Shown here piece after piece: positions 1 through 5,852 of a DNA stretch of 32,171 nucleotides. Both the position numbers and the translations under genes were made by a program. The stretch comes from a virus. Under the pieces are notes generated by a model that saw only the letters and a list, made by a program, of their open reading frames with translations, had not been told where the DNA came from and did not search any database. Each line of letters starts with the position of its first letter. The stretch's first letter is position 1. The stretch is from positions 1-32,171 of the IMG/VR virus record IMGVR_UViG_3300005731_000026; one strand, 5' to 3'.

Positions 1-1
1 T

Positions 2-298
2 TTCCCTTGGTCAATCCCGCCGCACCACTCGCGCATTCGCCCCGGATACACGGTGTATCTTGCCCCTCACATCCTACGGCAGAGAGAAGAACTGAAAGCC
101 TATTTCGACGGGCGGAAAGAACCACGTAAGGGTCAGGTGTGGTTTCTGGTGGTAGAGACGCAAAACGGCACGTGTCAAATACCCTATGACTCCGAACCTG
201 ACGACAGCGTAAAAAACACGGAACTGACCTTAGCCTGCCTAGGCCCCATCCCATGGACAGAAGGTGAAGGCCTTCCCGATAACGGGAGTGGCGAATGA
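2..298 (+). CDS. Hypothetical protein, 5'-partial
   Basis: The reading frame is open to the left edge of the window with no stop, so this is the 3' part of a gene that begins outside. A GTG at 53 could be an internal start, but upstream in-frame sequence (ending PGYTVYLAP) reads as ordinary protein. The visible part has a basic helix-like stretch (HILRQREELKAYFDGRKEPR), then a beta-rich segment and a Pro/Gly-rich acidic tail. The stop overlaps the next start (ATGA at 295-298), placing it in the rightward early-type operon. I do not recognise the family. The last codons contain one copy of the CCCG-N4-CGGG palindrome. Confidence 0.6.
   Translation, partial: FPWSIPPHHSRIRPGYTVYLAPHILRQREELKAYFDGRKEPRKGQVWFLVVETQNGTCQIPYDSEPDDSVKNTELTLACLGPIPWTEGEGLPDNGSGE
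273..288. repeat. Dispersed palindrome B, site 1
   Basis: TTCCCGATAACGGGAG. Arms TCCCG/CGGGA are perfect around a 4-bp spacer. It lies in the last codons of the partial first gene, just before the ATGA junction. Confidence 0.7.
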
Positions 299-570
299 CC
301 CTCACACGAGACGATCTGAACCGTGCGCAGGCTATTGCTGAAAATGCTTATCGGTTGATGGGCACACGCTACGCCAAGCAACTGTTTATCGAAGCCTCCA
401 CAGAAGGCCAGATTGCCCCTAGAGGCGCAAAAAACCCTTACCCGGACAGCCACATGCTGAACGCTGCATGGGCACAGGGGCACCTTGTGTCGCGCCTGAA
501 AACCGATATTGCACGGTTACGGGCAGAACGCATTAAAGACCCTGTAGCAGTTGCGGCGGATGACGAATGA
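295..570 (+). CDS. Hypothetical protein, 91 aa
   Basis: A small, mostly helical, basic protein starting at an ATGA overlap with the preceding gene and ending in an ATGA overlap with the next. The segment near residues 46-62 (NPYPDSHMLNAAWAQGH) has the 'Pro-Tyr ... Trp-x-x-Gly' arrangement seen in small ribosome-modulation-factor/CrpP-like phage proteins, but the match is short. I infer no function from it. Spacing to both neighbours indicates translational coupling within one operon. Confidence 0.65.
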   Translation: MTLTRDDLNRAQAIAENAYRLMGTRYAKQLFIEASTEGQIAPRGAKNPYPDSHMLNAAWAQGHLVSRLKTDIARLRAERIKDPVAVAADDE

Positions 571-773
571 AAAAAGGCACCGACCAGATCACGGCAGAAC
601 GCCTTGCTGGCATGATTCAGAAAAACTGGCACGCCAGAGGTTTCACACAGGTCGCTACATGGGCAGAGGCAAAAGGTGGGGAATGGGCGGTCAAGTCCAA
701 TCTCATCAATGGTGCCCCTCCTGGGACACGTCCTGAGACACTTGGCTATCAGCTGATGGGAATGAGTGAATGA
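567..773 (+). CDS. Hypothetical protein, 68 aa
   Basis: Short basic protein with two helix-like segments (residues 7-30), a likely beta segment and no recognisable motif. It starts at ATG 567 inside the preceding stop (ATGA). Its own last codons form part of a tandem ATGAGTGA repeat leading into the next start. Small size, tight overlaps and lack of signal or membrane segments fit an accessory early phage protein of unknown function. Confidence 0.6.
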   Translation: MKKGTDQITAERLAGMIQKNWHARGFTQVATWAEAKGGEWAVKSNLINGAPPGTRPETLGYQLMGMSE

Positions 774-1015
774 GTGAATGGCAACCTATTGAGACAGCGC
801 CGAGAGACGGGACTCCATTGCTCGTAATTGCGGAAGGCGCTGGCTGGCGAGGTAAGTTTGCACGCATGTGCGCTACGTACCACTGTCACCAATGGCGGGT
901 GTATGGGCCGATACATGGGGAGCCATCGACGGCGGAAAAGGAGGGCCAGTGGATAATGGAAGTCCACCCCACCCACTGGATGCCCCTACCAGAACTACCG
1001 GAGACAGGCGAATGA
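770..1015 (+). CDS. DUF551-type protein, 81 aa
   Basis: Begins with SEWQPIETAPRDG and ends with HWMPLPELP, the two signature ends of the small DUF551 phage domain, whose role is unknown. The length (81 aa) is normal for a stand-alone domain. ATG 770 overlaps the preceding TGA (ATGA), and its stop overlaps the next ATG at 1012. A second copy of this domain forms the C-terminus of the leftward gene at 28513-29199, so the phage carries the domain in both transcription arms. Confidence 0.75.
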   Translation: MSEWQPIETAPRDGTPLLVIAEGAGWRGKFARMCATYHCHQWRVYGPIHGEPSTAEKEGQWIMEVHPTHWMPLPELPETGE

Positions 1016-1530
1016 GAACCAAAACCCCAACGGTTCACCGTCTCAAGTTTGAAGGCCGCGACTTGGCAGTCGTGGAAACCAAGACAGACCTGGACAACGA
1101 AAAGCACACGGCGTTAAAAAACGTGGACACATGCCCACTAGACCGCGCTTTCTACAAAATGAAACTGATTGATGAAGTGCAGCACCAAGCCGGGTCAATG
1201 TTCCACGCTAAGTGGCGTCACATATCTGTTGGGTCACTTGGGTGCCCCGATCTGGACAGACTGCCCGGCGAGAGCACGCACGCGACAAACGAAGCGGAAA
1301 TGCGCGCTCGCATATGGTTGAAAGACGTTCACCGCAACGTAGGTTGGCGGGATTGGGTATTGTTGCGCCTGATTTGTGGTGAGGAAAAGCCATTTGAGGA
1401 AGCCCGGCACATTCTGAATGATATTCCTGCGCTTGGCCGGAAAGTACCTCGAGACTATATCGGGCCAAGATTTGCTGAATCTCTGGATGCCTTGGCACTA
1501 CATATGGGCTTGACGCAGGTGCGGAGTTAG
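1012..1530 (+). CDS. Possible late regulator, DUF6456-like, 172 aa
   Basis: I chose ATG 1012, which overlaps the previous TGA, because a longer in-frame ORF would run across the preceding gene. The order of features resembles alphaproteobacterial DUF6456 proteins: a 'CPLDRAF' segment, a helix with an 'Ala-Gly ... Phe' pattern (DEVQHQAGSMFHAKW), then an 'R-x-R' helix, 'VGWRDWVLLRLICGE', and a final 'SLDALALHMGL' helix. This is similarity by eye only. Position matters: it is the last gene of the early run, directly before a promoter-like site, a structured non-coding stretch and a terminator. A Q-like antiterminator or late activator normally sits there. Plain hypothetical protein is the alternative. 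Confidence 0.55.
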   Translation: MRTKTPTVHRLKFEGRDLAVVETKTDLDNEKHTALKNVDTCPLDRAFYKMKLIDEVQHQAGSMFHAKWRHISVGSLGCPDLDRLPGESTHATNEAEMRARIWLKDVHRNVGWRDWVLLRLICGEEKPFEEARHILNDIPALGRKVPRDYIGPRFAESLDALALHMGLTQVRS

Positions 1531-1538
1531 TGTAAGGG
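1510..1538 (+). promoter_or_regulatory. Possible late promoter
   Basis: TTGACG at 1510-1515 is a near-consensus -35, followed 17 bp later by TAAGGG at 1533-1538, a weak -10. It would start RNA at about 1545, at the head of the structured non-coding stretch. The poor -10 keeps this tentative. Confidence 0.3.
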
Positions 1539-1539
1539 C

Positions 1540-1847
1540 ATTAGGTAGTACAGAAATTGCGCCTGCTGCTGATTTGCGGTGGGTGTTTTTGATTCCAGCG
1601 GCGGCGCCGAAAGTAGAAGCGTATGCGGACCACACCGCTACGGCCATGTGGTAAAGGCCGTTATCCGTGACTGGTAGTCATAGCCGGAGTAACGCCCAGC
1701 CCGCTGGATACAAGTTTGGTGACGCGCTTCCGTTCCTAGCGGGGTAAAAGCCTCATGGACTGCGACGTGTCTAGGATTAACGTCTAACGATTGCAGGCTC
1801 GTCACCATTTAATAGCCCCGCCCCTTTAACGAGGGAGCGGGGTTTTT
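1540..1847 (+). ncRNA. Structured non-coding stretch, candidate RNA or late leader
   Basis: No convincing ORF on either strand across about 300 bases, but many pairings. (1) GCGCC 1559-1563 pairs with GGCGC 1603-1607, continued by GCTG/CAGC. (2) ACCACA 1629-1634 pairs with TGTGGT 1647-1652. (3) GTTA 1660-1663 with TAAC 1690-1693, CCG with CGG, and TGACT 1668-1672 with AGTCA 1676-1680. (4) CCAG/CTGG at 1696-1707. (5) TGGTGACG 1717-1724 with CGTCACCA 1800-1807 closes a junction containing CGCT/AGCG, AGCCT 1749-1753 with AGGCT 1795-1799, and GACGT 1764-1768 with ACGTC 1780-1784. The adjoining helices of the last domain abut exactly, as in a folded RNA. It ends in an intrinsic terminator. I find no match to tRNA, tmRNA, RNase P or a riboswitch I know. 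Confidence 0.5.
1816..1847 (+). terminator. Intrinsic terminator
   Basis: CCCCGC 1816-1821 pairs with GCGGGG 1837-1842, extended by CCCT/AGGG with a bulge, and is followed by TTTTT 1843-1847. Classic rho-independent form. The T run merges with palindrome A site 1. Confidence 0.85.
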
Positions 1848-1860
1848 ACTTTCAAGAGTA
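1847..1860. repeat. Dispersed palindrome A, site 1
   Basis: TACTTTCAAGAGTA, followed by GGA, in the leader of the 1870 gene. It sits between a terminator T run and the ribosome binding site. Confidence 0.65.
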
Positions 1861-1869
1861 GGAAATTGC

Positions 1870-2100
1870 ATGGATATGATCGAACTGCGTGAGTTGCTTG
1901 CTGCCGCTATTGAAAGTGCCGGGCACAAAATCACAGGTTCCGGCTCTAGTATGGTGAGCCCCGAAACCGACCTTGATGTTGTGGTGGAGGGCCGCCGCTT
2001 TTGTGTCACGGTCAGAGATTTGGATGCGGCTCAGATCACGCCTGCGCCCATTCTGCACGGTGTCGGAGACGACGATACACCGCCCACCACATTCAACTAA
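1870..2100 (+). CDS. Hypothetical protein, 76 aa
   Basis: Small acidic protein: an N-terminal helix (IELRELLAAAIESAGHKI), then two beta-like stretches (DLDVVVEGRRFCVTVRDLD) and a Pro/Asp-rich tail. AGGA at 1860-1863 lies 6 bases before ATG 1870; ATG 1876 is a second possibility. It stands alone between two structured non-coding stretches, after a strong terminator, with palindrome A directly upstream. This suggests its own regulation or transcription only by antiterminated late RNA. Family unknown. Confidence 0.6.
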   Translation: MDMIELRELLAAAIESAGHKITGSGSSMVSPETDLDVVVEGRRFCVTVRDLDAAQITPAPILHGVGDDDTPPTTFN

Positions 2101-2108
2101 CACCAGAA

Positions 2109-2283
2109 TTACCCCGGCTCACTGCTACTCCCTAGAGAAGCGCAAGAGCTTAAACATGAGGCAGTCAGACGCCGGGGTAAGCCACATTCAGCGGCGTGAC
2201 GCAGCACCTCAAGAGCCGCCCCCTAAGTTGTGCTGGGCGAGTAGGGGCGACCGCGCGAGCCATAGGAACTTGGCCCGCTGAAT
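2109..2283 (+). ncRNA. Structured non-coding stretch, two-domain RNA candidate
   Basis: No convincing ORF. Domain 1: TTACCCCGGC 2109-2118 and GCCGGGGTAA 2171-2180 form a perfect 10-bp inverted repeat, with ACTGC/GCAGT pairing just inside. Domain 2: ATTCAGCGG 2186-2194 and CCGCTGAAT 2275-2283 form a perfect 9-bp inverted repeat enclosing CAGCAC/GTGCTG. The two domains are separated by 5 bases. The nested helices and lack of a T tail point to a folded RNA or leader rather than a terminator. A 12-codon ORF (2326-2364) with an AGAGAAA leader lies downstream and ends 3 bases before the holin start; it may simply couple translation. Confidence 0.5.
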
Positions 2284-2290
2284 ACCCATC

Positions 2291-2306
2291 TTCCCGTTAT
2301 CGGGAA
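2291..2306. repeat. Dispersed palindrome B, site 2
   Basis: TTCCCGTTATCGGGAA, perfect 6-bp arms, non-coding, 8 bases after the second structured stretch. It is the reverse complement of site 1 over 15 of 16 bases. Confidence 0.75.
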
Positions 2307-2367
2307 CAACACAAAGAGAAACCCTATGAAGCCAGACCACATTGAAGGCCGGGGCGGCAAATAGCTT

Positions 2368-2580
2368 ATGTCCCTCACATCCAACCCTGAGCAATTACAA
2401 CACGCGGCAGAAGTAGTGGCTAAGACTGGAACTTACACGGGGGCGGGTGTGGCTTTCATTGGTGGGATGACGGTCAACGAATTTGCGGCTTTGGCCGGTG
2501 TGGTCATCGGGATTATTGGTTTGGGCTTCCAGATATATTTCGGCTATCGGCGTGATCGCCGCGAACGGGGGCTTGGCTAG
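2368..2580 (+). CDS. Holin-like small membrane protein, 70 aa
   Basis: An N-terminal soluble stretch, a Gly-rich semi-hydrophobic segment (about residues 20-35, YTGAGVAFIGG), a strong membrane helix (about 39-58, FAALAGVVIGIIGLGFQIYF), then a short highly charged end (YRRDRRERGLG). This is the usual look of small class II-type phage holins, which form inner-membrane lesions that release or activate the endolysin. The start has no clear ribosome site and may be coupled to a tiny upstream ORF ending at 2364. Next to a second small membrane protein, as in holin/antiholin pairs. Confidence 0.7.
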   Translation: MSLTSNPEQLQHAAEVVAKTGTYTGAGVAFIGGMTVNEFAALAGVVIGIIGLGFQIYFGYRRDRRERGLG

Positions 2581-2796
2581 GTGATGCTTGCTCTTGCCCG
2601 CGTCACATGGAGGCCCATAGGCCTTCACGCTCTTACCTACTGCTTGGTTGCCTGCTGTGTGCTGGTTCCTGTTGGCGTCATCATTGGCGGTGAACTATTC
2701 GACCGCGCTCTTGATGCAGCAACCTGGATCGGTGGCGTGTGGGCTGTTCCTCATTTAACCCGTGAAGTCGGCAAGCGCATTGGGGGTGAATCGTAA
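2581..2796 (+). CDS. Small membrane protein, possible second holin or antiholin
   Basis: GTG 2581 follows the previous stop directly; ATG 2584 is an equally good start. One long hydrophobic segment (about residues 13-37, with Cys-rich LVACCVLVPVGVIIGG) and a weaker one near 47-56, ending in a basic tail. It is fused translationally to its neighbours: the stop TAA 2794-2796 shares its last base with the next ATG. Location beside the holin-like gene suggests a lysis role, but no family signature confirms it. Confidence 0.6.
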   Translation: MMLALARVTWRPIGLHALTYCLVACCVLVPVGVIIGGELFDRALDAATWIGGVWAVPHLTREVGKRIGGES

Positions 2797-3245
2797 TGCC
2801 TGGATTGATGGGTGTCGGGCGCATAGGACAGCTAGGTCAGCCCGCAGGCAAACCGGCGCTCGGCCCGAACCTGATTAGCAACGGCACATTCAACACAACA
2901 GCAGATTGGACCACTGTTTTTGGGGGCAACATTTCGGACGGCGTGTTGAAGTGCCAGAGCACGGGCGGGTTTGCGCGCGGTGTACAGGCGATAACAACTC
3001 AGTCCGGGCAGACATACCGCATTAGATACGATGTACCCTTGCTCAACAACAACGGCATCGTGCGTGTCGGCACGACTTCTACGGGGTTCGACGTGTTGAG
3101 CGAGAACGTTACCGCCACAGGGTCGGATTTCACCCATGATTTCGTGAGCACTGCGACTACTTTGTATGTCGGCCTATGGCTTGGCAGCAATACGTCCGGC
3201 CATCGTCTTGATTATGACAACGTGTCTGTACGGCGCGTTTTCTAA
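2796..3245 (+). CDS. Jelly-roll / carbohydrate-binding-like phage protein, 149 aa
   Basis: After a short Gly-rich N-terminus, the motif NLISNGTFNTTADWTT (about residues 25-41) opens a CBM4/9-like beta-sandwich. Later strands follow the same pattern (YRIRYDV, GIVRVGT, DFTHDFVSTATTLYVGLW) and it closes with YDNVSVRRVF. Phages use such modules on virion decorations or fibres to bind surface glycans. Sugar binding here is inferred from pattern only. No signal peptide. It follows the membrane proteins with a one-base overlap. Confidence 0.6.
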   Translation: MPGLMGVGRIGQLGQPAGKPALGPNLISNGTFNTTADWTTVFGGNISDGVLKCQSTGGFARGVQAITTQSGQTYRIRYDVPLLNNNGIVRVGTTSTGFDVLSENVTATGSDFTHDFVSTATTLYVGLWLGSNTSGHRLDYDNVSVRRVF

Positions 3246-3249
3246 CAAA

Positions 3250-3263
3250 TACTTTCAAGAGTA
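3250..3263. repeat. Dispersed palindrome A, site 2
   Basis: TACTTTCAAGAGTA, identical over 14 bases to site 1, again directly upstream of a ribosome binding site (AGGAGG at 3263-3268) and a gene start. Confidence 0.7.
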
Positions 3264-3276
3264 GGAGGCAAAGCGC

Positions 3277-3756
3277 GTGGATGATGTGCCGTTGTCTCCG
3301 CTTGAGTTCGCTCTAGCCTGCGCTGCGCTGATAGAACCAGAACTAGGCCAACAGGCTTTAGCCAACACTGACCGCACGATCACAACACAATCTCTTCCGT
3401 CATCGGGAATACCTGTCACAGCAGGCATAGACCGACACGGCAACCAATACGAAGCCCGTAATGACGCGGCGGGCGGCTTCAACTGGACGCGCGGCGCTGT
3501 ACTTCTGCCAGAGAACGCCAGCAAGCCTGCACAAGCCCATGAGGCCGGGCACGCTCTGCAATACCTGGCAGGCATGAAACCCGGTGCTCCTGATTCAGAC
3601 CAACGCCGCGCCATAGAGCGCCAAGCCTACAACATTGAACAACAAGCCCCTTACCAATGCCTCACATTCTGGGGCAACTGGGATGAAGACAAACTAGGGC
3701 CTCTTGCCCGCAAGCTGACAGGTGGTTTTCTTACACCGTTTAAGGAGAAACAATAG
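3277..3756 (+). CDS. Predicted zinc metallopeptidase (HEXXH), 159 aa
   Basis: GTG 3277 is supported by AGGAGG 8 bases upstream. The motif AHEAGHALQY gives HEXXH at residues 88-92, with a downstream helix containing E114 (AIERQAYNIE) that could be the third zinc ligand, as in gluzincins. The preceding VLLPENA strand and the short 'AHE-GHA-Q' helix recall YugP/Zn_peptidase_2-like and other phage-borne peptidases. Length is close to a minimal peptidase domain; no signal peptide or membrane helix. Possible roles are prohead or structural-protein processing, or activity on a host protein. Located between the lysis-type genes and the head genes, and preceded by palindrome A. Confidence 0.6.
   Translation: MDDVPLSPLEFALACAALIEPELGQQALANTDRTITTQSLPSSGIPVTAGIDRHGNQYEARNDAAGGFNWTRGAVLLPENASKPAQAHEAGHALQYLAGMKPGAPDSDQRRAIERQAYNIEQQAPYQCLTFWGNWDEDKLGPLARKLTGGFLTPFKEKQ
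3394..3409. repeat. Dispersed palindrome B, degenerate site
   Basis: CTTCCGTCATCGGGAA: one perfect arm CGGGAA, the other with two mismatches. Inside the metallopeptidase gene. Confidence 0.35.
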
Positions 3757-4080
3757 ATGTCCCGCTTATACATCTCAGAGTTCACAGAAACAGCGGTCAT
3801 CAAAGGCCGCGAAATCCCAGCCATTAACGTGAAGGATAAGGTCACAGACCAGTCCGTAGCGATTGGTGCAACTGCTGCATCCTCTAATGCCTTCGCCTCA
3901 AACACAGGGCTGGTGCGCATAAAGGCAACGGCGGACTGCCATGTTGAGTTTGGGGCCACGCCCACAGCCGTTAAGACAGCAGGGTCAGAAGTGGGTATCA
4001 CACTTACAGCAGGAGAAGCAGAATACGTCGCTGTGCCTGCGGGTAGTTCCTACAAACTTTCAGTAATAGCAACAGCTTAA
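3757..4080 (+). CDS. Small phage structural protein, 107 aa
   Basis: All-beta, Ala/Thr-rich protein of the kind often found just before terminases. A segment with 'GATAASSNAFASNTGLVRIKA' character is followed by CHVEFGA and a closing 'GEAEYVAVPAGSSYKLSVIA'. Similar small proteins in other podophages are annotated as virion-associated or decoration-like without proven function. AAGGAG at 3742-3747 lies 9 bases before ATG 3757, which directly follows the preceding stop. I cannot assign it more precisely. Confidence 0.6.
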   Translation: MSRLYISEFTETAVIKGREIPAINVKDKVTDQSVAIGATAASSNAFASNTGLVRIKATADCHVEFGATPTAVKTAGSEVGITLTAGEAEYVAVPAGSSYKLSVIATA

Positions 4081-4096
4081 CGCTTGCACCAACACC

Positions 4097-4435
4097 ATGA
4101 CCTTTAAACCCGGACAATCAGGCAATCCAGCAGGGAAGCGAAACGAAAAACGCTTTTTCACTGCGCTGGATATGGCCCTGAAGGCAGAGGGTAAAGACGA
4201 CAAGCGACTTCGCAGGGTGGCTGAACAATTGGTGAAGAAAGCAGAGGCCGGGGAGGCTTGGGCGATCCGAGAGATCGCAGACCGGCTCGATGGCAAATCA
4301 GACGCGAATGTGAATGTCACAGGAAATCACACGGTTACTCACGAGTCCGCAGATGTATCCGAAACTGCTGGCTGGATTGCAGACATGCTCGGAACAGGAG
4401 CGGGTAAGCCGCCTAAGGACACTTTGCCAAACTGA
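4097..4435 (+). CDS. Terminase small subunit-like protein (DUF5681 type)
   Basis: Starts with FKPGQSGNPAGK, the signature of DUF5681 proteins found before large terminases. A basic helical middle and 'AIREIADRLDGKSDANVNV' follow, the usual helix preceding the C-terminal part of small terminases. It would recognise viral DNA and recruit the large subunit for packaging. The 3' end overlaps the predicted large-terminase ORF by up to about 120 bases, more than usual, so the true large-subunit start may be later. No strong ribosome site is visible. Confidence 0.7.
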   Translation: MTFKPGQSGNPAGKRNEKRFFTALDMALKAEGKDDKRLRRVAEQLVKKAEAGEAWAIREIADRLDGKSDANVNVTGNHTVTHESADVSETAGWIADMLGTGAGKPPKDTLPN

Positions 4436-5852
4436 TCTGTATTTCCTGCTTAGGTATGGATTGAACAGGCCGGACGTTGAACGGCAATGGCTGTTTGACA
4501 GGTGCAGGGAGGTGCAGGCCAACCCCAACGGGTATTTGGACCTGTGGGCACGTGAACACTACAAGTCCACGATCATTACGTTTGCCCTGACCATTCAGGA
4601 TATTCTGGTTGATCCAGAAGTGACGATAGGCATATTCAGCCACACACGGCCCATCGCCAAGGGCTTCCTGCGTCAGATCAAGAGAGAGTTTGAGGCGAAC
4701 GAGTTTCTGAAAGGTTTGTTTCCCGACATTCTGTGGGACAACCCGTCGAAGGACGCGCCCAAATGGTCAGAGGATGACGGCCTGGTTGTTATCCGCAAGA
4801 CCAACCCAAAGGAAAGCACGTTAGAGGCTTGGGGCATTGTGGACGGACAGCCCACATCCAAGCACTTCAAGCTGCTTGTTTACGATGATGTTGTCACACA
4901 GGACAGTGTGACCTCGCCTGAGATGATCGGGAAGGTCACGCGAAGTTGGGAACTAAGCCGGAACCTTGGTAGTGAGGGCGGGGTAAGCAGGCACATCGGC
5001 ACGCGCTACCACTTCGCGGATACCTACCGCACTTTGATGGACAGGGGCTTTACCGTTCGCGTCTATCCGGCAACGGAGGATGGGTCTGTTGATGGTTCTC
5101 CGGTTTTGCTCACGCCGGAGCGCCTCGCCGAGAAACGCCGGGAAATGGGGCCATATACATTCGGGTGTCAGATGCTTCAGAACCCAAAGGCAGATGAAAC
5201 GCAGGGCTTTGTAAGCTCATGGATCAAGCGCCATGAGGGCGATCTGCGCTTAGGCACGTTGAACAAATACATCCTTGTGGACCCGGCAAGCGAGAAGAAG
5301 AAAAACAGCGACTACACGTCTATGTGGTGCGTTGGACTGGGGCCGGACAAGAACTATTACATCGTGGACATGCTGCGGGATCGCCTGAACCTGACAGAAC
5401 GCGCCGCCGCCTTGTTTGAGTGGCACCGCAAGTACACACCCAAAGGTGTTGGCTATGAGAAGTACGGAATGCAGGCGGACATTGAGCACATCAAATCCCG
5501 ACAACGGGAAGACAACTACCGCTTTGAAATTACAGAACTTGGCGGGTCCATGCCTAAGCCAGATCGCATCCGCAGGCTGATCCCGTTGTTTGAACAAGGC
5601 CGCGTCTATCTACCACCGTCCCGATTCTACACAAACTATGAAGGCGTGACCGAGGATATGGTGCAGATATTCATTGAACAGGAATACAAGGCGTTCCCGG
5701 TCCCTTTGCACGATGACATGCTTGACGCGCTTGCCCGCATTACAGACGAAAAGATGAACATTGTCTGGCCCAAGCCGACACCACCAAGAGACAGGCACCG
5801 CGACAGGCACCGCCGCAACAACGCATCACCAACAGGATACATGGCGGCATAA
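4314..5852 (+). CDS. terL: Terminase large subunit
   Basis: Packaging motor ATPase/nuclease. Visible in order (from ATG 4314): the conserved 'YLDLWAREHYKST' block (residues 74-86, phosphate-binding region), 'IGIFSHTRPIAKGFLRQIK', Walker B-like LLVYDD (187-192), the 'WELSRNLG' coupling region, then the nuclease with VDPAS (322-326), 'KKKNSDYTSM' and HDDMLDAL (466-473). About 500 aa is typical. ATG 4314 has no ribosome site; ATG 4353 (499 aa) is an alternative and would shorten the overlap with the small subunit. The stop shares a base with the portal ATG. Confidence 0.92.
   Translation: MSQEITRLLTSPQMYPKLLAGLQTCSEQERVSRLRTLCQTDLYFLLRYGLNRPDVERQWLFDRCREVQANPNGYLDLWAREHYKSTIITFALTIQDILVDPEVTIGIFSHTRPIAKGFLRQIKREFEANEFLKGLFPDILWDNPSKDAPKWSEDDGLVVIRKTNPKESTLEAWGIVDGQPTSKHFKLLVYDDVVTQDSVTSPEMIGKVTRSWELSRNLGSEGGVSRHIGTRYHFADTYRTLMDRGFTVRVYPATEDGSVDGSPVLLTPERLAEKRREMGPYTFGCQMLQNPKADETQGFVSSWIKRHEGDLRLGTLNKYILVDPASEKKKNSDYTSMWCVGLGPDKNYYIVDMLRDRLNLTERAAALFEWHRKYTPKGVGYEKYGMQADIEHIKSRQREDNYRFEITELGGSMPKPDRIRRLIPLFEQGRVYLPPSRFYTNYEGVTEDMVQIFIEQEYKAFPVPLHDDMLDALARITDEKMNIVWPKPTPPRDRHRDRHRRNNASPTGYMAA
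5495..5510. repeat. Dispersed palindrome B, site in terL
   Basis: ATCCCGACAACGGGAA, arms TCCCG/CGGGA, inside the large terminase gene and encoding SRQRED in a different frame from the other coding copies. Confidence 0.65.

Noticed and set aside
1570-1607. tRNA-like T-arm (GTGTTTTTGATTCCA)
   Set aside because: No TTCGA loop, no 7-bp acceptor stem and no anticodon arm can be drawn; the bases fit better in a simple hairpin.
1540-1807. Group I or II intron
   Set aside because: No conserved P7/P3 core or domain V, and it does not interrupt a gene.
2326-2364. 12-codon ORF before the holin
   Set aside because: Too short to claim as a gene; mentioned only as possible translational coupling.
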